Source: Streptomyces thermolilacinus SPC6 (GTDB taxonomy: Bacteria; Actinomycetota; Actinomycetes; Streptomycetales; Streptomycetaceae). Taken from it: a stretch of DNA of 64,000 bases. Shown here one piece after another: positions 52,154-61,084 of the stretch (within the stretch, counting starts at the first letter, position 1; each line of letters opens with the position of its first letter). The stretch lies in assembly GCF_000478605.2 (NCBI RefSeq), contig NZ_ASHX02000001.1, forward strand, positions 5,099,001 through 5,163,000. The letters run 5' to 3'. The position numbers and the translations under genes are program-made. A model generated the notes under the pieces. The model had not been told where the DNA came from and searched no databases. It saw nothing but the letters and a program-made list of their open reading frames with translations.

Positions 52154-52810
52154 TCACCCGGCCGGTGTGATGAACCCCGACTCGTACGCGACGATCACCG
52201 CCTGGGTGCGGTCGCGCGCGCCCGTCTTGGCGAGCACGGCGGCCACATGCGTCTTCACCGTCGCCGCGCCGACGCCCAGCCGCGCGGCGATCTCCGCGTT
52301 CGTCATGCCCGTCGCCATCAGCCGCAGCACGTCCGCCTCCCGCTCGGTCAGCCGGGCCACCCACGGCGCGGGCGGCGCCGCGGGCCCCCACCGCCCGTAC
52401 TCGGCGGCCAGCCCCCGCAGCGCGGCCGGGTACAGCAGCGAGTCGCTGCGCGCCACGAGCCGTACCGCCGACACGAGGTCCTCCGCCCCGGACCGCTTCA
52501 GCAGGAACCCGGCCGCGCCGACGCGCAGCGCGTCGTACACGTACTGGTCGTTCTCGAAGGTGGTGACGACCACGATCCGCGGCGGACCGGGCATGGTCGC
52601 CAGGAGCTGCTCGGTCGCCCGGATGCCGTCGATCCCGGGCATGCGCACATCCATCAGCACGATGTCGGGCCGCAGTTCCCGCACCACCGACACGGCCTCG
52701 GCGCCGGTCGCGGCCTCACCGACCACGTCCAGGTCCGGTTCGGCGGCCAGGATGACCCGCAGCGCGGTGCGGACCATCCGCTCGTCGTCGGCGAGCACGA
52801 CGCGGATCAC
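52154..52810 (-). CDS. NarL/FixJ-family response regulator
   Basis: 218 residues: receiver domain with Asp8-Asp9, phospho-acceptor Asp54 (LMDVRMPG) and Lys around 105 (FLLKRS), and a LuxR-type helix-turn-helix near 150-205 (LTEREADVLRLMATGMTNAEIAARL). The GTG start overlaps the kinase stop (GTGA). Partner of the adjacent kinase. Confidence 0.94.
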   Translation of the reverse strand: MIRVVLADDERMVRTALRVILAAEPDLDVVGEAATGAEAVSVVRELRPDIVLMDVRMPGIDGIRATEQLLATMPGPPRIVVVTTFENDQYVYDALRVGAAGFLLKRSGAEDLVSAVRLVARSDSLLYPAALRGLAAEYGRWGPAAPPAPWVARLTEREADVLRLMATGMTNAEIAARLGVGAATVKTHVAAVLAKTGARDRTQAVIVAYESGFITPAG

Positions 52811-54138
52811 CGGCGGCCCCCCGTCAGCGGCAGCCGTACGGTGAGCCGCCATACGGCCCCGTCGTCGGCGGGCCCGCCTGCCGCGTGCCCGCCCAGCAGC
52901 GCGGCCCGTTCGGCGATGCCGCGCAGCCCCCGGCCGCCGCCCGGCCGTACCACCGGCGCGCGGCCGGTCAGCGGGTTCTCCATGGTGACCTCCAGTTCCC
53001 CGTCCGCCGCGCGCAGGCGCAGTGACACCGGCGCGGCCCCTCCGTGGCGCAGCGCGTTGCTGAGCCCCTCCTGCACGATCCGGTACGCCTCGCGGGACAC
53101 CGGCCCGGGCACGGCCGCGACCGGGTCGCCCTCCAGGGCGCACGCCACCTCCAGCCCGCTGTGCGCGAGCAGCGTGTCGAGCGCCTCCAGGCCGGGGCCC
53201 GGCAGTTCCCCGTCGTCCTCGCCCTGCCGCAGCAGGCCCAGCACGGAGTCGAGTTCGCCGACCGTGCGGCGCGTCGTCTCCTCGATGGCCGTGAGCGCCT
53301 CCCGTACGAACGCGAGGTCCGGTTCCGGCGCGTCGATGACCCGGCGCGCGGCGCCCGCCTGGAGGGTGACGGCGCTCAGCGCGTGGCCCACGGAGTCGTG
53401 CAGTTCGCGGGCGAGCCGGTTGCGCACGGCCAGTTCGGCGGCGCGCCGCTCGGCCGCCGCGAGCCGGTCGGCCGGGGTGGGGCCGAGCAGCACCGGCGCC
53501 TGCCGCGCCAGCAGCGCCCCCGCCCCGGCGGCGGCCGCGGCGAGCGCCAGCAGCATCAGCAGCCCTGCGGGCACGCCGAGCGCCGCCCACCACGGGTGGT
53601 CCAGGCCGTACGCCCGGCCGAGCGCCGACTCCCGCAGGCCCCGCGAGAACGGCAGCGCCATCGTGGTGACGGCGAACGGCGGCAGCGCCAGCGACGCCCC
53701 GCTGACCAGCCCGCCGATCCCCACGTGGAGGGTGAACCAGGCGGCCGTACGGGCCTTCGCCGCGCGCGAGGTGGCCGGACCGTCGGCGAGCCGCTCGGCC
53801 GGGACACCGCACAGCACCCGCGCCGCCGCCACCGACATGGGCCGGACGAGCGGGACGACCCCGGTGACGGCGGCCAGGGGCAGCGCCAGCAGGTAGGCCC
53901 CGAGCTGCGTCGTCAGCGACCCGGTGAACGCGTCCGCCCGGTCGGTGAACAGCGCCAGGACGACCGTCCCGACCAGCCAGTACGGCATGAGCAGGGCACC
54001 GCCCAGGACGAGGTGCGTCCAGCGCAGCCGCGCCCGCCGCCCGAGCAGCGCCACCCCTGCCTGCCGTGCCCGCCGCCCCGGCAGCGTCCGCGCCGCCCCC
54101 CGGGGCAGGCCGCCGCCGGGGCGGAGGCGGGCCCTCAT
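52807..54138 (-). CDS. Histidine kinase (HisKA_3 type)
   Basis: 443 residues. About six hydrophobic segments fill the first half; then a dimerisation helix with the phospho-histidine in ARELHDSVGHALS and an ATP-binding domain (EGLSNALRHG, GGRGLRGIAERA). This is the NarL-partner class common in Streptomyces; no extracellular sensor domain is visible, so it may sense the membrane. I use ATG 54138, overlapping the upstream membrane protein stop; longer readings enter that gene. Confidence 0.92.
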   Translation of the reverse strand: MRARLRPGGGLPRGAARTLPGRRARQAGVALLGRRARLRWTHLVLGGALLMPYWLVGTVVLALFTDRADAFTGSLTTQLGAYLLALPLAAVTGVVPLVRPMSVAAARVLCGVPAERLADGPATSRAAKARTAAWFTLHVGIGGLVSGASLALPPFAVTTMALPFSRGLRESALGRAYGLDHPWWAALGVPAGLLMLLALAAAAAGAGALLARQAPVLLGPTPADRLAAAERRAAELAVRNRLARELHDSVGHALSAVTLQAGAARRVIDAPEPDLAFVREALTAIEETTRRTVGELDSVLGLLRQGEDDGELPGPGLEALDTLLAHSGLEVACALEGDPVAAVPGPVSREAYRIVQEGLSNALRHGGAAPVSLRLRAADGELEVTMENPLTGRAPVVRPGGGRGLRGIAERAALLGGHAAGGPADDGAVWRLTVRLPLTGGRR

Positions 54139-55106
54139 CCGGCGCGCCTGCGCAGGAACACGGCCACGCACCCGGCCAGCACCATCCCCGTGATCATCTC
54201 GCCAGCGTAGGTCAGCGTGAGCAGCGCCGTCGGCTCCTTCGCCGGATCCGCGGAGGGCGCCAGCGCGGCGAGGAACTGCCAGCCGCCCCAGCACCCCACG
54301 GCCCCCGACCCGGCCCAGCCCAGCGCCAGCGGCACCCGTACGGGAAGGCCCCGCCCGCGCCGGAACACCAGCAGCCCGACCCCGGTCACCGCGGCCGCCG
54401 CGTACAGGGCGCGCAGTGCCTCAAGCGCGTGGAAGCCCGCCGTGCGGGAGGCCACCTGCGACGGGGACAGCCCCTCCGTCATCCCGGACGCCCAGCCGAC
54501 GTGCACGGCGGCTACCGGCAACAGGGCCAGCGAGGCGGCCACGGCGACGGCCCGCACCACGGGCCCGGACACGCGCGGCGTCAGGTCCCGGACGGTGCCC
54601 CGCCACACGTGGCTCCACCGGCCGGTGGCGTACCGGACGAACAGCGCGCCCAGGGCGAGGCCCTGCACGATGAACCCGCCGTACACGACGGTGAACACCC
54701 ATGGGTCGAGGAACGGCTCGGAGGAGACGGCCGCGGTGTGCGGCTCCTCCCACAGCCCGGCGACCGTGCCGACCGGGAAACCCACCATGACCGGGACGAG
54801 CAGTCCGGTCGCCGCCCACATGGGAACGGCCAGCAGCCAGGCGGGGACCCGCTGCCCCCACCGCTGGGTGAGGAGCAGCGCCAGCACGATCACGGCCAGG
54901 TCCATCAGCAGCGTCACGGCGTTGGCGACGGCGATCAGCCGGGGCTGCTCCAGCAGCAGGCTCCCCTCGGGCACCCCGACCCGGCTCCCGGCCAGCCAGG
55001 CGGCCTTCAGCGTCAGATACGGCAGGCAGGCGAGGATCGCGACGACGCGCAGCACACGTACGGCGGTACCGGGCGGCCCGGGAAGGGCGAGCGGGGTCGT
55101 TGTCAT
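54135..55106 (-). CDS. Multi-pass membrane protein upstream of the two-component pair
   Basis: 323 residues with about eight hydrophobic segments, start MTTTPLALPG. No catalytic motif is recognised. It is first in an overlapping three-gene operon with the kinase and regulator, so it may modulate or supply the signal to the kinase. Divergent from a lipoprotein gene over 180 bp. Confidence 0.8.
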   Translation of the reverse strand: MTTTPLALPGPPGTAVRVLRVVAILACLPYLTLKAAWLAGSRVGVPEGSLLLEQPRLIAVANAVTLLMDLAVIVLALLLTQRWGQRVPAWLLAVPMWAATGLLVPVMVGFPVGTVAGLWEEPHTAAVSSEPFLDPWVFTVVYGGFIVQGLALGALFVRYATGRWSHVWRGTVRDLTPRVSGPVVRAVAVAASLALLPVAAVHVGWASGMTEGLSPSQVASRTAGFHALEALRALYAAAAVTGVGLLVFRRGRGLPVRVPLALGWAGSGAVGCWGGWQFLAALAPSADPAKEPTALLTLTYAGEMITGMVLAGCVAVFLRRRAG

Positions 55107-55286
55107 GCCTTAACCCTCCCGCCGGGCCCCCGTGGACACGTCGTGCCCGCCGACGATCCGTCTCCGCCGCACGGGGGAGACCCCCTGCCCGCCGGGTGGA
55201 CCGGCCCCGACGGGTGTTTCCGGCCATGACAGAATCCGGCCACTGACTCGGGCGGCCACGCCGGGTCCTCATGCAAGGGGGGGGAC

Positions 55287-55823
55287 ATGGCGGTGCCGGG
55301 ACGCTCGGCGGCGGTGGGAGCCGTGGCGGTGGCGGTGGCGCTGCTCGTCGCGGGATGCGCGGGGGCCACCGGTGAGCCGACCACGACGGCACCGGCCGAC
55401 ACGGCCTCCGCCGCCCCGGCGGCGGGCGCTTCGGCGGCGGTGAAGCCCTCGCGGATGCCCCGGGAGCAGGTGGAGGCGGACTTCCTGTTCGCCACCGAGG
55501 GCATGGGGGCCGAGGCCCTGCGCTTCGTCCGGCGCGACGACGCGCACATGCACTCCTGCATGATCGACGGGGTGTTGGCGACACCCGAGGTGAGGGGCAG
55601 GGCCGAGCTGCTGAAGATCGTGGAGAGGCTGCGCCTCCGAGGGTGGCGGTCCGACGCGGTGGTGACGCCGGACGAGGACGGAGTGCAGACCGTCGCGAAA
55701 CGCGGCGGCTGGCTGATGTTCATCGGTGTCGGGCCCGTACCGGAGCAGTTCAAGGCACAGGTCGGCGCCAACAGGGGTGCCTTGGCCGTCGGGGGGACGG
55801 CGGATACCTGCGGGGCGCAGTAG
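55287..55823 (+). CDS. Putative lipoprotein, unknown
   Basis: 178 residues with a lipoprotein signal peptide ending LLVAGC (Cys24) and a Thr/Ala/Pro-rich linker to about residue 52. The mature domain (about 53-178) contains two internal cysteines (HSCMID, DTCGAQ) that could form a disulfide. No named family is recognised. It stands alone next to the two-component operon; a sensor-accessory role is only possible. Confidence 0.75.
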   Translation: MAVPGRSAAVGAVAVAVALLVAGCAGATGEPTTTAPADTASAAPAAGASAAVKPSRMPREQVEADFLFATEGMGAEALRFVRRDDAHMHSCMIDGVLATPEVRGRAELLKIVERLRLRGWRSDAVVTPDEDGVQTVAKRGGWLMFIGVGPVPEQFKAQVGANRGALAVGGTADTCGAQ

Positions 55824-55890
55824 ACGGGCCCCGGCCCGGTGGTCGTCTCGGCTTCCGCCCGACCGCCCCTGCCCCCGCCGTGAACGGCCC

Positions 55891-56370
55891 CTACCTCAGC
55901 GTGAACACGACCTCGTCCACTTCCTCCCCGCGCCCGTGCGCCCAGCCGCGGTCGTGGCCGGTCGCCACGAAGCCGCACTTGCGCAGGACGCGGCACGACG
56001 CGGCGTTGTCGGTCGCCGCGCGGGCGCGCAGCGGCCGTTCCGGGACCAGGTCCAGCAGCGCGGAGAGGGCGGCGGTGGCGACGCCGCGCCCCCAGTGGGC
56101 GCGGTCGATCCAGTACGTCACCTCCCGCTCGCCGGGCGGCCCGTACACGGCGGCGTGCCCGGCCGGGGCGCCGTCCACGAGGACGAGCCGGTTGACGTCC
56201 GGCGAGGCGGGCAGCCGCGCCCAGTGCGCGTCGAACGCTGCCCGGTCATCCGGGTCCCGGGCGGTGAACGCGGCCATGCGGCGCGCCTCGGGATCGCGTA
56301 CCAGCGCGAACAGGTAGTCGAGGTCCCCGGCGCGCACCGGCCGCAGGGACACGACGGCTCGGGCCGTCAT
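55891..56370 (-). CDS. GNAT-family N-acetyltransferase
   Basis: 159 residues with the ribosomal RimJ/RimL-like pattern: VVSLRPVRAGDLDYLF at the start, EREVTYWIDRAHWGRGVATAAL (acetyl-CoA-binding loop, about 90-111) and ARAATDNAASCRVLRKCGF. Substrate unknown. It follows the IclR gene with a 1-base overlap, so it is co-transcribed with that regulator. Confidence 0.88.
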   Translation of the reverse strand: MTARAVVSLRPVRAGDLDYLFALVRDPEARRMAAFTARDPDDRAAFDAHWARLPASPDVNRLVLVDGAPAGHAAVYGPPGEREVTYWIDRAHWGRGVATAALSALLDLVPERPLRARAATDNAASCRVLRKCGFVATGHDRGWAHGRGEEVDEVVFTLR

Positions 56371-57140
56371 CAGAGTGTCCGGGTGGCGAGGGTGAGCCGG
56401 TCGCGGGCGTCGAACAGGGCGTCCTTGACGGTCTGCTCGTGGGCCGGGGTGAGCCGGGCGGCCGGCACCGAGCAGCTGAGCGCGTCGCGGGCGGGGGTGC
56501 GGTTCGGGACGGCGACGCCGAAGCAGCGCAGGCCGAGCGTGTTCTCCTCGCGGTCGACGGCGTACCCCTGCGCGCGGATCGCGGCCAGCTCGTCGATGAG
56601 CTTCTCGCGGTCGGTGATGGTGTGCTCGGTGAGCGCGGGCAGCGTCCCGGGCAGCAGTTCGCGCACCCGCTCGTCGTCGTACGTGGCGAGCAGCGCCTTG
56701 CCCAGCGCGGTGGAGTGGACGGGCAGCCGTCGCCCGACGCGGGTGAAGGGGCGCAGGTGGTGCTGGGCCTGGCGGGTGGCCAGATGGACGACGTTGGCGC
56801 CGTCGAGGCGGGCGAGGGGGACGGTCTCGGTCGTGTCGTCGGCGAGCCGGTCGAGGGTGGGGCGGGCCGCCGCGACGACCTCGTCGCCGTCGATGTACGA
56901 CGTGCCGACGAGCAGCGCGCGGACGCCGATGCCGTACCGGGTGCCGGTCGCGTCCGTCTCCACCCAGCCGAGCTCCACCAGCGTCCGCAGCAGCATGTAC
57001 AGGCTCGACTTGGGGTAGCCGACCGCCTCCTGGACGGCGGCGAGCGTGTGCATGCCGGGGCTCCCCGCGAAGTACTCCAGCAACTCCACGGTGCGCACGG
57101 CCGACTTGACCTGCGCCCCGCCGGTTTCGGCAGCGGACAT
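56370..57140 (-). CDS. IclR-family transcriptional regulator
   Basis: 256 residues: a winged helix-turn-helix (about 10-70; LAAVQEAVGYPKSSLYMLLRTLVELGW) and the IclR effector domain (LPVHSTALGKALLATYD, GYAVDREENTLGLRCFGVAVP). It is divergent from the semialdehyde dehydrogenase gene across 113 bp that contains paired half-sites, so it very likely controls that gene, in response to a sugar-acid or keto-acid ligand. The ATG at 57140 starts MSAAETGG. Confidence 0.92.
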   Translation of the reverse strand: MSAAETGGAQVKSAVRTVELLEYFAGSPGMHTLAAVQEAVGYPKSSLYMLLRTLVELGWVETDATGTRYGIGVRALLVGTSYIDGDEVVAAARPTLDRLADDTTETVPLARLDGANVVHLATRQAQHHLRPFTRVGRRLPVHSTALGKALLATYDDERVRELLPGTLPALTEHTITDREKLIDELAAIRAQGYAVDREENTLGLRCFGVAVPNRTPARDALSCSVPAARLTPAHEQTVKDALFDARDRLTLATRTL

Positions 57141-57146
57141 TGGCTC

Positions 57147-57176
57147 TTGACCCCTTCGGACGCCCGTCAATAGAGT
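57147..57176 (+). promoter_or_regulatory. Promoter of the semialdehyde dehydrogenase gene
   Basis: TTGACC (57147-57152), 18 bp, TAGAGT (57171-57176). Transcription should begin near 57183, about 70 bases before the GTG. Confidence 0.6.
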
Positions 57177-57196
57177 CCCTGTGGATTCACCATCAG

Positions 57197-57219
57197 GAAC
57201 GCCGTTCAGAATAGCGAAC
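57197..57219. promoter_or_regulatory. Candidate IclR operator: GAAC-GTTC-GAAC half-sites
   Basis: GAAC (57197-57200), GTTC (57204-57207) and GAAC (57216-57219) give two overlapping dyads. They lie just past the predicted start of transcription, a natural block to the dehydrogenase gene. Confidence 0.5.
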
Positions 57220-57253
57220 AGGCGGGAAGCGCACAGTCGGAAGGACGTCCGCG

Positions 57254-58783
57254 GTGTCCGCAGCAGAAGTCTGGAGTGTCGATCCCCGAACCGGGAAGCG
57301 CCGGGAGCGGGTCGCGACGGAGGCGACCGCCCACGACGTGGACCGCGCGGTCCGGGCCGCGCACGACGCGCGGGCCGCGCTGGCCGACCGCGCCGTACGG
57401 TCCGCGTTCCTGCGGTCGGCGGCCGCCCGGCTGGAGGCGGCGAGGGACCGGCTGGTCGCCGCCGCCGACGCCGAGACCGCCCTCGGGGTGCCCCGCCTCA
57501 CCGGTGAGCTGGCCCGCAGCTGCTACCAGCTGCGCGAGTTCGCCGACATCGTGGACGAGGGCGCGTTCCTGGATGTGATCATCAATCATCCGGACGAATC
57601 GGCGACCCCGCCCGTCCCGGACCTGCGCCGCTACAAGGTGCCACTGGGCGTCGTCGCCGTGTACGCCGCGTCGAACTTCCCGTTCGCGTTCTCCGTGCCC
57701 GGCGGGGACACGGCCAGCGCCCTGGCGGCGGGCTGCCCGGTGGTCGTCAAGGCGCACCCGGACCACCCGGCCACGTCGGAGCTGGCCGCCGTCGCGCTGC
57801 GCGAGGCCGCCGCCGAGCACGGCCTGCCGGAGGCGGTCGTCGGCCTGGTCCACGGCTTCGACGCGGGGGTGGAGCTGGTCCGCCACCCGCTGGTCGCGGC
57901 GGCGGGCTTCACCGGTTCCGTACGGGGCGGCCGGGCGCTGTTCGACGCGGCGGCGTCCCGTCCCGTACCCATCCCGTTCCACGGCGAACTGGGCTCCCTC
58001 AACCCGGTCGTGGTGACCGAGTCCGCCGCGGCGGAGCGGGCCGACGAGCTCGGCACCGGCCTCGCGGGCTCCATGACGCTGGGCACCGGCCAGTTCTGCG
58101 TCAAGCCCGGCCTGGTGCTCACCCCGCGGGGCGAGGCGGGCGACCGGCTCGTCACGTCCCTGACCGGCGCGGTGGCGCAGGCCCCGGAGGGCGTCCTCCT
58201 CGACGGGCGGATGCGCGACAACTTCGTCGCGGGCGTCGCCGAGCGGGCCGCGCTGCCGGACGTGGAGGCGCCGGTTGCCCCGGGCGCGGCGGGGGAGCGC
58301 GCGGTGGCGCCGGGCTTCCTGACCGTACCGGCCGCCCGCCTCGCGGAGGAGGGCCCGCACGACCTGCTGCTGGAGGAGTGCTTCGGCCCGGTCACGGTCG
58401 TCGCCCGGTACGCCACGGACGACGAGGTGACGCGCGTCCTGTCCCGCCTGCCCGGCAACCTCACGGCGACCCTGCACGTCTCGTCGCGGGAGGCCGCGGG
58501 CGAGGGCCCGGGCGCGGAGCTCCTGGCGGCGGTCACCCCGCTGGCGGGCCGCGTCGTCGTCAACGGCTGGCCCACGGGCGTCGCGGTGGCCCGCGCCCAG
58601 CACCACGGCGGCCCGTACCCGGCGACGACGTCCACGTCCACGTCGGTCGGCGGCACGGCGATGGACCGCTGGCTCCGTCCGGTCGCGTACCAGTCCACCC
58701 CCCACGCCCTGCTCCCGGAGGAGCTCAGGGACGACAACCCCCTGAAGCTCCCCCGCCGAGTGAACGGCGTCCTGGAGGCCTGA
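57254..58783 (+). CDS. 2-oxoglutarate semialdehyde (2,5-dioxovalerate) dehydrogenase, NADP+ type
   Basis: A 509-residue aldehyde dehydrogenase with Asn141 (ASNFPFAF), Lys166 (VVVKAHP), Glu245 (HGELGSLNPV) and catalytic Cys282 (GTGQFCVKPG). The AHP lysine block and the C-terminal NGWPTGVAVARAQHHGGPYPAT are typical of the alpha-ketoglutaric semialdehyde dehydrogenases that finish oxidative pentose and hexarate pathways. It gives 2-oxoglutarate from the product expected of the sugar-acid genes at 37.8-40.6 kb. The start is GTG at 57254. Confidence 0.88.
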   Translation: MSAAEVWSVDPRTGKRRERVATEATAHDVDRAVRAAHDARAALADRAVRSAFLRSAAARLEAARDRLVAAADAETALGVPRLTGELARSCYQLREFADIVDEGAFLDVIINHPDESATPPVPDLRRYKVPLGVVAVYAASNFPFAFSVPGGDTASALAAGCPVVVKAHPDHPATSELAAVALREAAAEHGLPEAVVGLVHGFDAGVELVRHPLVAAAGFTGSVRGGRALFDAAASRPVPIPFHGELGSLNPVVVTESAAAERADELGTGLAGSMTLGTGQFCVKPGLVLTPRGEAGDRLVTSLTGAVAQAPEGVLLDGRMRDNFVAGVAERAALPDVEAPVAPGAAGERAVAPGFLTVPAARLAEEGPHDLLLEECFGPVTVVARYATDDEVTRVLSRLPGNLTATLHVSSREAAGEGPGAELLAAVTPLAGRVVVNGWPTGVAVARAQHHGGPYPATTSTSTSVGGTAMDRWLRPVAYQSTPHALLPEELRDDNPLKLPRRVNGVLEA

Positions 58784-58904
58784 CCCCGGCGCCTCCCGGC
58801 GGGCCCGGGAATGCGCGGGGCGCTCGTGGTGTTGGCAGGCGGTGGTGCGGAGGAGTCCTCCGCATCGTCCGCCGCCGTGCCGTACGACCCTGGAGAGAAC
58901 CCTC

Positions 58905-59609
58905 ATGCGCGTGGAGATCTGGAGCGACATCGCCTGTCCCTGGTGCTACATCGGGAAGGCCCGCTTCGAGGAGGGGCTCGCCGCGTTCGCGCACCGGGAC
59001 CAGGTCGAGGTCGTGTACCGGTCCTTCGAGCTGGACCCCGGGCGCGCCAAGGGCGAGGTGGCGCCGGTCGTGGACATGCTCGCCGCCAAGTACGGGCGTA
59101 CGCCCGCGGAGGCGCTCGCCATGGAGGAGCACGTCGCCTCCGTCGCCCACGGCGAGGGCCTCGCGTACCGGGTGGAGGGGCGCGTGCACGGCAGCACCTT
59201 CGACATCCACCGGCTCCTCCACCTCGCCAGGGAGCGGGGCCGCCAGGAGGCCCTGCTCGACCTCGCCTACCGGGCCAACTTCGCCGAGGAGCGGTCCGTG
59301 TACGACCCCGAGGTGCTGGTCCGGATCGCCGTGGAGGCCGGGCTCGACGAGGCCGAGGCGCGGGCCGTGCTCGCCGACGAGACGGCGTACGCCGACCAGG
59401 TGCGCGCCGACGAGCGGGAGGCCGCCGAACTGGGCGCGACCGGTGTGCCGTTCTTCGTCTTCGACCGCCGGTACGGCGTCTCCGGCGGCCAGCCCGCCGA
59501 GGTCTTCACGCAGGCGCTGGAGCAGGCGTGGAAGGGCCGCGCCCTCCAGCCCGTCGCCGCCGCAGACCCCGCCCCGGCCTGCGACGCCGACGGCGCCTGC
59601 GCGGTCTGA
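58905..59609 (+). CDS. DsbA-family thioredoxin-fold oxidoreductase (FrnE-like)
   Basis: 234 residues with the redox motif CPWC (Cys11, Cys14) right after the first strand, then a helical insertion, and the cis-Pro region GVPFFVFDRRYGVSG. Named FrnE or 2-hydroxychromene-2-carboxylate isomerase family; many are cytoplasmic disulfide oxidoreductases. The C-terminus has a short extra Cys pair (ACDADGACAV). A probable stress or redox housekeeping gene, ending at a strong terminator. Confidence 0.88.
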   Translation: MRVEIWSDIACPWCYIGKARFEEGLAAFAHRDQVEVVYRSFELDPGRAKGEVAPVVDMLAAKYGRTPAEALAMEEHVASVAHGEGLAYRVEGRVHGSTFDIHRLLHLARERGRQEALLDLAYRANFAEERSVYDPEVLVRIAVEAGLDEAEARAVLADETAYADQVRADEREAAELGATGVPFFVFDRRYGVSGGQPAEVFTQALEQAWKGRALQPVAAADPAPACDADGACAV

Positions 59610-59654
59610 GGGAGGGGGTGGCGGGACGGGCCCGCACCCGCCGTCGGCGCATGA

Positions 59655-59699
59655 GGACGGGCCCGCCCCCCCGCCGGACGCAGGGGGGCGGGCCCGTCC
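59655..59699. terminator. Bidirectional terminator between FrnE-like gene and ectD
   Basis: A perfect 17-bp stem (59655-59671 with 59683-59699), 11-base loop, between convergent genes. Confidence 0.9.
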
Positions 59700-59737
59700 G
59701 GTGCCTTACCGCATCGGTGCCTCACCGCACCGAGGGC

Positions 59738-60595
59738 TCACCGCACCGGGGTGAAGTCCCTCGCGCCGATGAACTCCGGGCGGCGGACCGGCGCCGCGAA
59801 GGGCTCCACCGCCGCGTTCTCCACGCTGTTGAACACGATGAAGACGTTGCTCCTCGGGTACGGCGTGATGTTGTCGCCCGAGCCGTGCATCGCGTTGCAG
59901 TCGAACCAGGTCGCCGACCCGGCCCGCCCCGTGAACAGCCGGATGCCGTGCGCGTCCGCCAGGCGGGTCAGGGCCTCGTCCGACGGGGTGCCCGCGTCCT
60001 GCATCTGGAGCGACTTCTTGTAGTTGTCCTTCGGCGTCTCGCCCGCGCAGCCCAGGAACGTCCGGTGCGACCCCGGCATGATCATCAGGGCGCCGTTCGT
60101 GTCGTGGTTGCGGGTCAGCGCGATCGACACCGACACGGTCCGCATCCGCGGCAGTCCGTCCTCCGCGTGCCAGGTCTCGAAGTCCGAGTGCCAGTAGAAC
60201 CCGGACGCCCCGAACCCCGGCTTCACGTTGATCCGCGACTGGTGCACGTACACGTCCGAGCCGAGGATGCGCCGCGCCATCCCGACGACCCGCTCGTCCC
60301 GCACCAGCTTCGAGAAGACGTCGCTGATCCGGTGCACCTCGAACACCGACCGCACCGCCTGCGACCGGGGCTCCACGATGGACCGCTCGTCGGCCCGTAC
60401 GTCCGGGTCCGCGACCAGCCGGTCCAGCTCGGCCCGGTAGACCGCGACCTCCTCGTCGGTCAGCAGGTCCTCGACGGGCAGGAAGCCGTCCCGTTCGAAC
60501 GCCTCCAGGTCCGCGTCGAGCGGCCCCCACACGACCGGGTCGCGGCGGGGCGTGAGCACCTCGGTGGTGCCGCGCGTGGGATACAGGTCCTCCAT
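59738..60595 (-). CDS. ectD: Ectoine hydroxylase
   Basis: An Fe(II)/2-oxoglutarate dioxygenase that makes 5-hydroxyectoine. The 285 residues contain the iron ligands His and Asp in FYWHSDFETWH and the distal His in CNAMHGSGDN, plus QSRINVKPGFGASGF, all diagnostic. ATG 60595 and GTG 60598 are both possible, with AGGAGG ideally spaced for either. Last gene of the ectABCD operon, 3 bases after ectC. Confidence 0.95.
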   Translation of the reverse strand: MEDLYPTRGTTEVLTPRRDPVVWGPLDADLEAFERDGFLPVEDLLTDEEVAVYRAELDRLVADPDVRADERSIVEPRSQAVRSVFEVHRISDVFSKLVRDERVVGMARRILGSDVYVHQSRINVKPGFGASGFYWHSDFETWHAEDGLPRMRTVSVSIALTRNHDTNGALMIMPGSHRTFLGCAGETPKDNYKKSLQMQDAGTPSDEALTRLADAHGIRLFTGRAGSATWFDCNAMHGSGDNITPYPRSNVFIVFNSVENAAVEPFAAPVRRPEFIGARDFTPVR

Positions 60596-60598
60596 CAC

Positions 60599-60997
60599 TC
60601 AGTCCTCCTCCGTCAGCAGCGGGTACACACCGTTCTCGTCGTGGTCCTCCCGGCCGGTCACCGGCGGGTTGAAGACGCAGACGCAGCGGAAGTCGGTCTT
60701 GGGCCGCAGCGTGTGCCGCTCGTGCTTGTCGAGGAGGTACATCGTGCCGGGCCTGATCCAGTGGACCTCGCCGGTCTCGAGGTCGGTCAGCTCGGCCTCG
60801 CCCTCGACGCACAGCACGGCCTCGATGTGGTTCGCGTACCACATCGACGTCTCCGTGCCCGCGTACAGCACCGTCTCGTGCAGGGAGAAGCCGACCTTCT
60901 CTCGGGCGAGCACGATCCGCTTGCTCTCCCACGTCCCCGACGCGGATCTCACATGGCGCTCGGTGTTCTCGATCTCCTGCAGGGATCGGACGATCAC
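60599..60997 (-). CDS. ectC: L-ectoine synthase
   Basis: Cyclises N-gamma-acetyl-diaminobutyrate to ectoine. A 132-residue cupin; TSMWYANHIEAVLCVEGEAEL and GTMYLLDKHERHTLR are its conserved metal-site strands. GTG start, preceded by an AAAGGG site. It lies 87 bp after ectB, and the leader contains a 10-bp tandem repeat. Confidence 0.96.
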   Translation of the reverse strand: MIVRSLQEIENTERHVRSASGTWESKRIVLAREKVGFSLHETVLYAGTETSMWYANHIEAVLCVEGEAELTDLETGEVHWIRPGTMYLLDKHERHTLRPKTDFRCVCVFNPPVTGREDHDENGVYPLLTEED

Positions 60998-61027
60998 GGT
61001 GACCGCACCCTTTCGTAGCGTGACTTC

Positions 61028-61047
61028 GCAGTCTTCGGCAGTCTTCG
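61028..61047. repeat. Tandem 10-bp repeat in the ectB-ectC leader
   Basis: GCAGTCTTCG occurs twice in a row (61028-61037, 61038-61047), 31 bp before the ectC start in the transcribed direction. Confidence 0.85.
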
Positions 61048-61084
61048 GTGGTTTGTCTGATGTCCGTACGGCGGTGTCCCGCGC

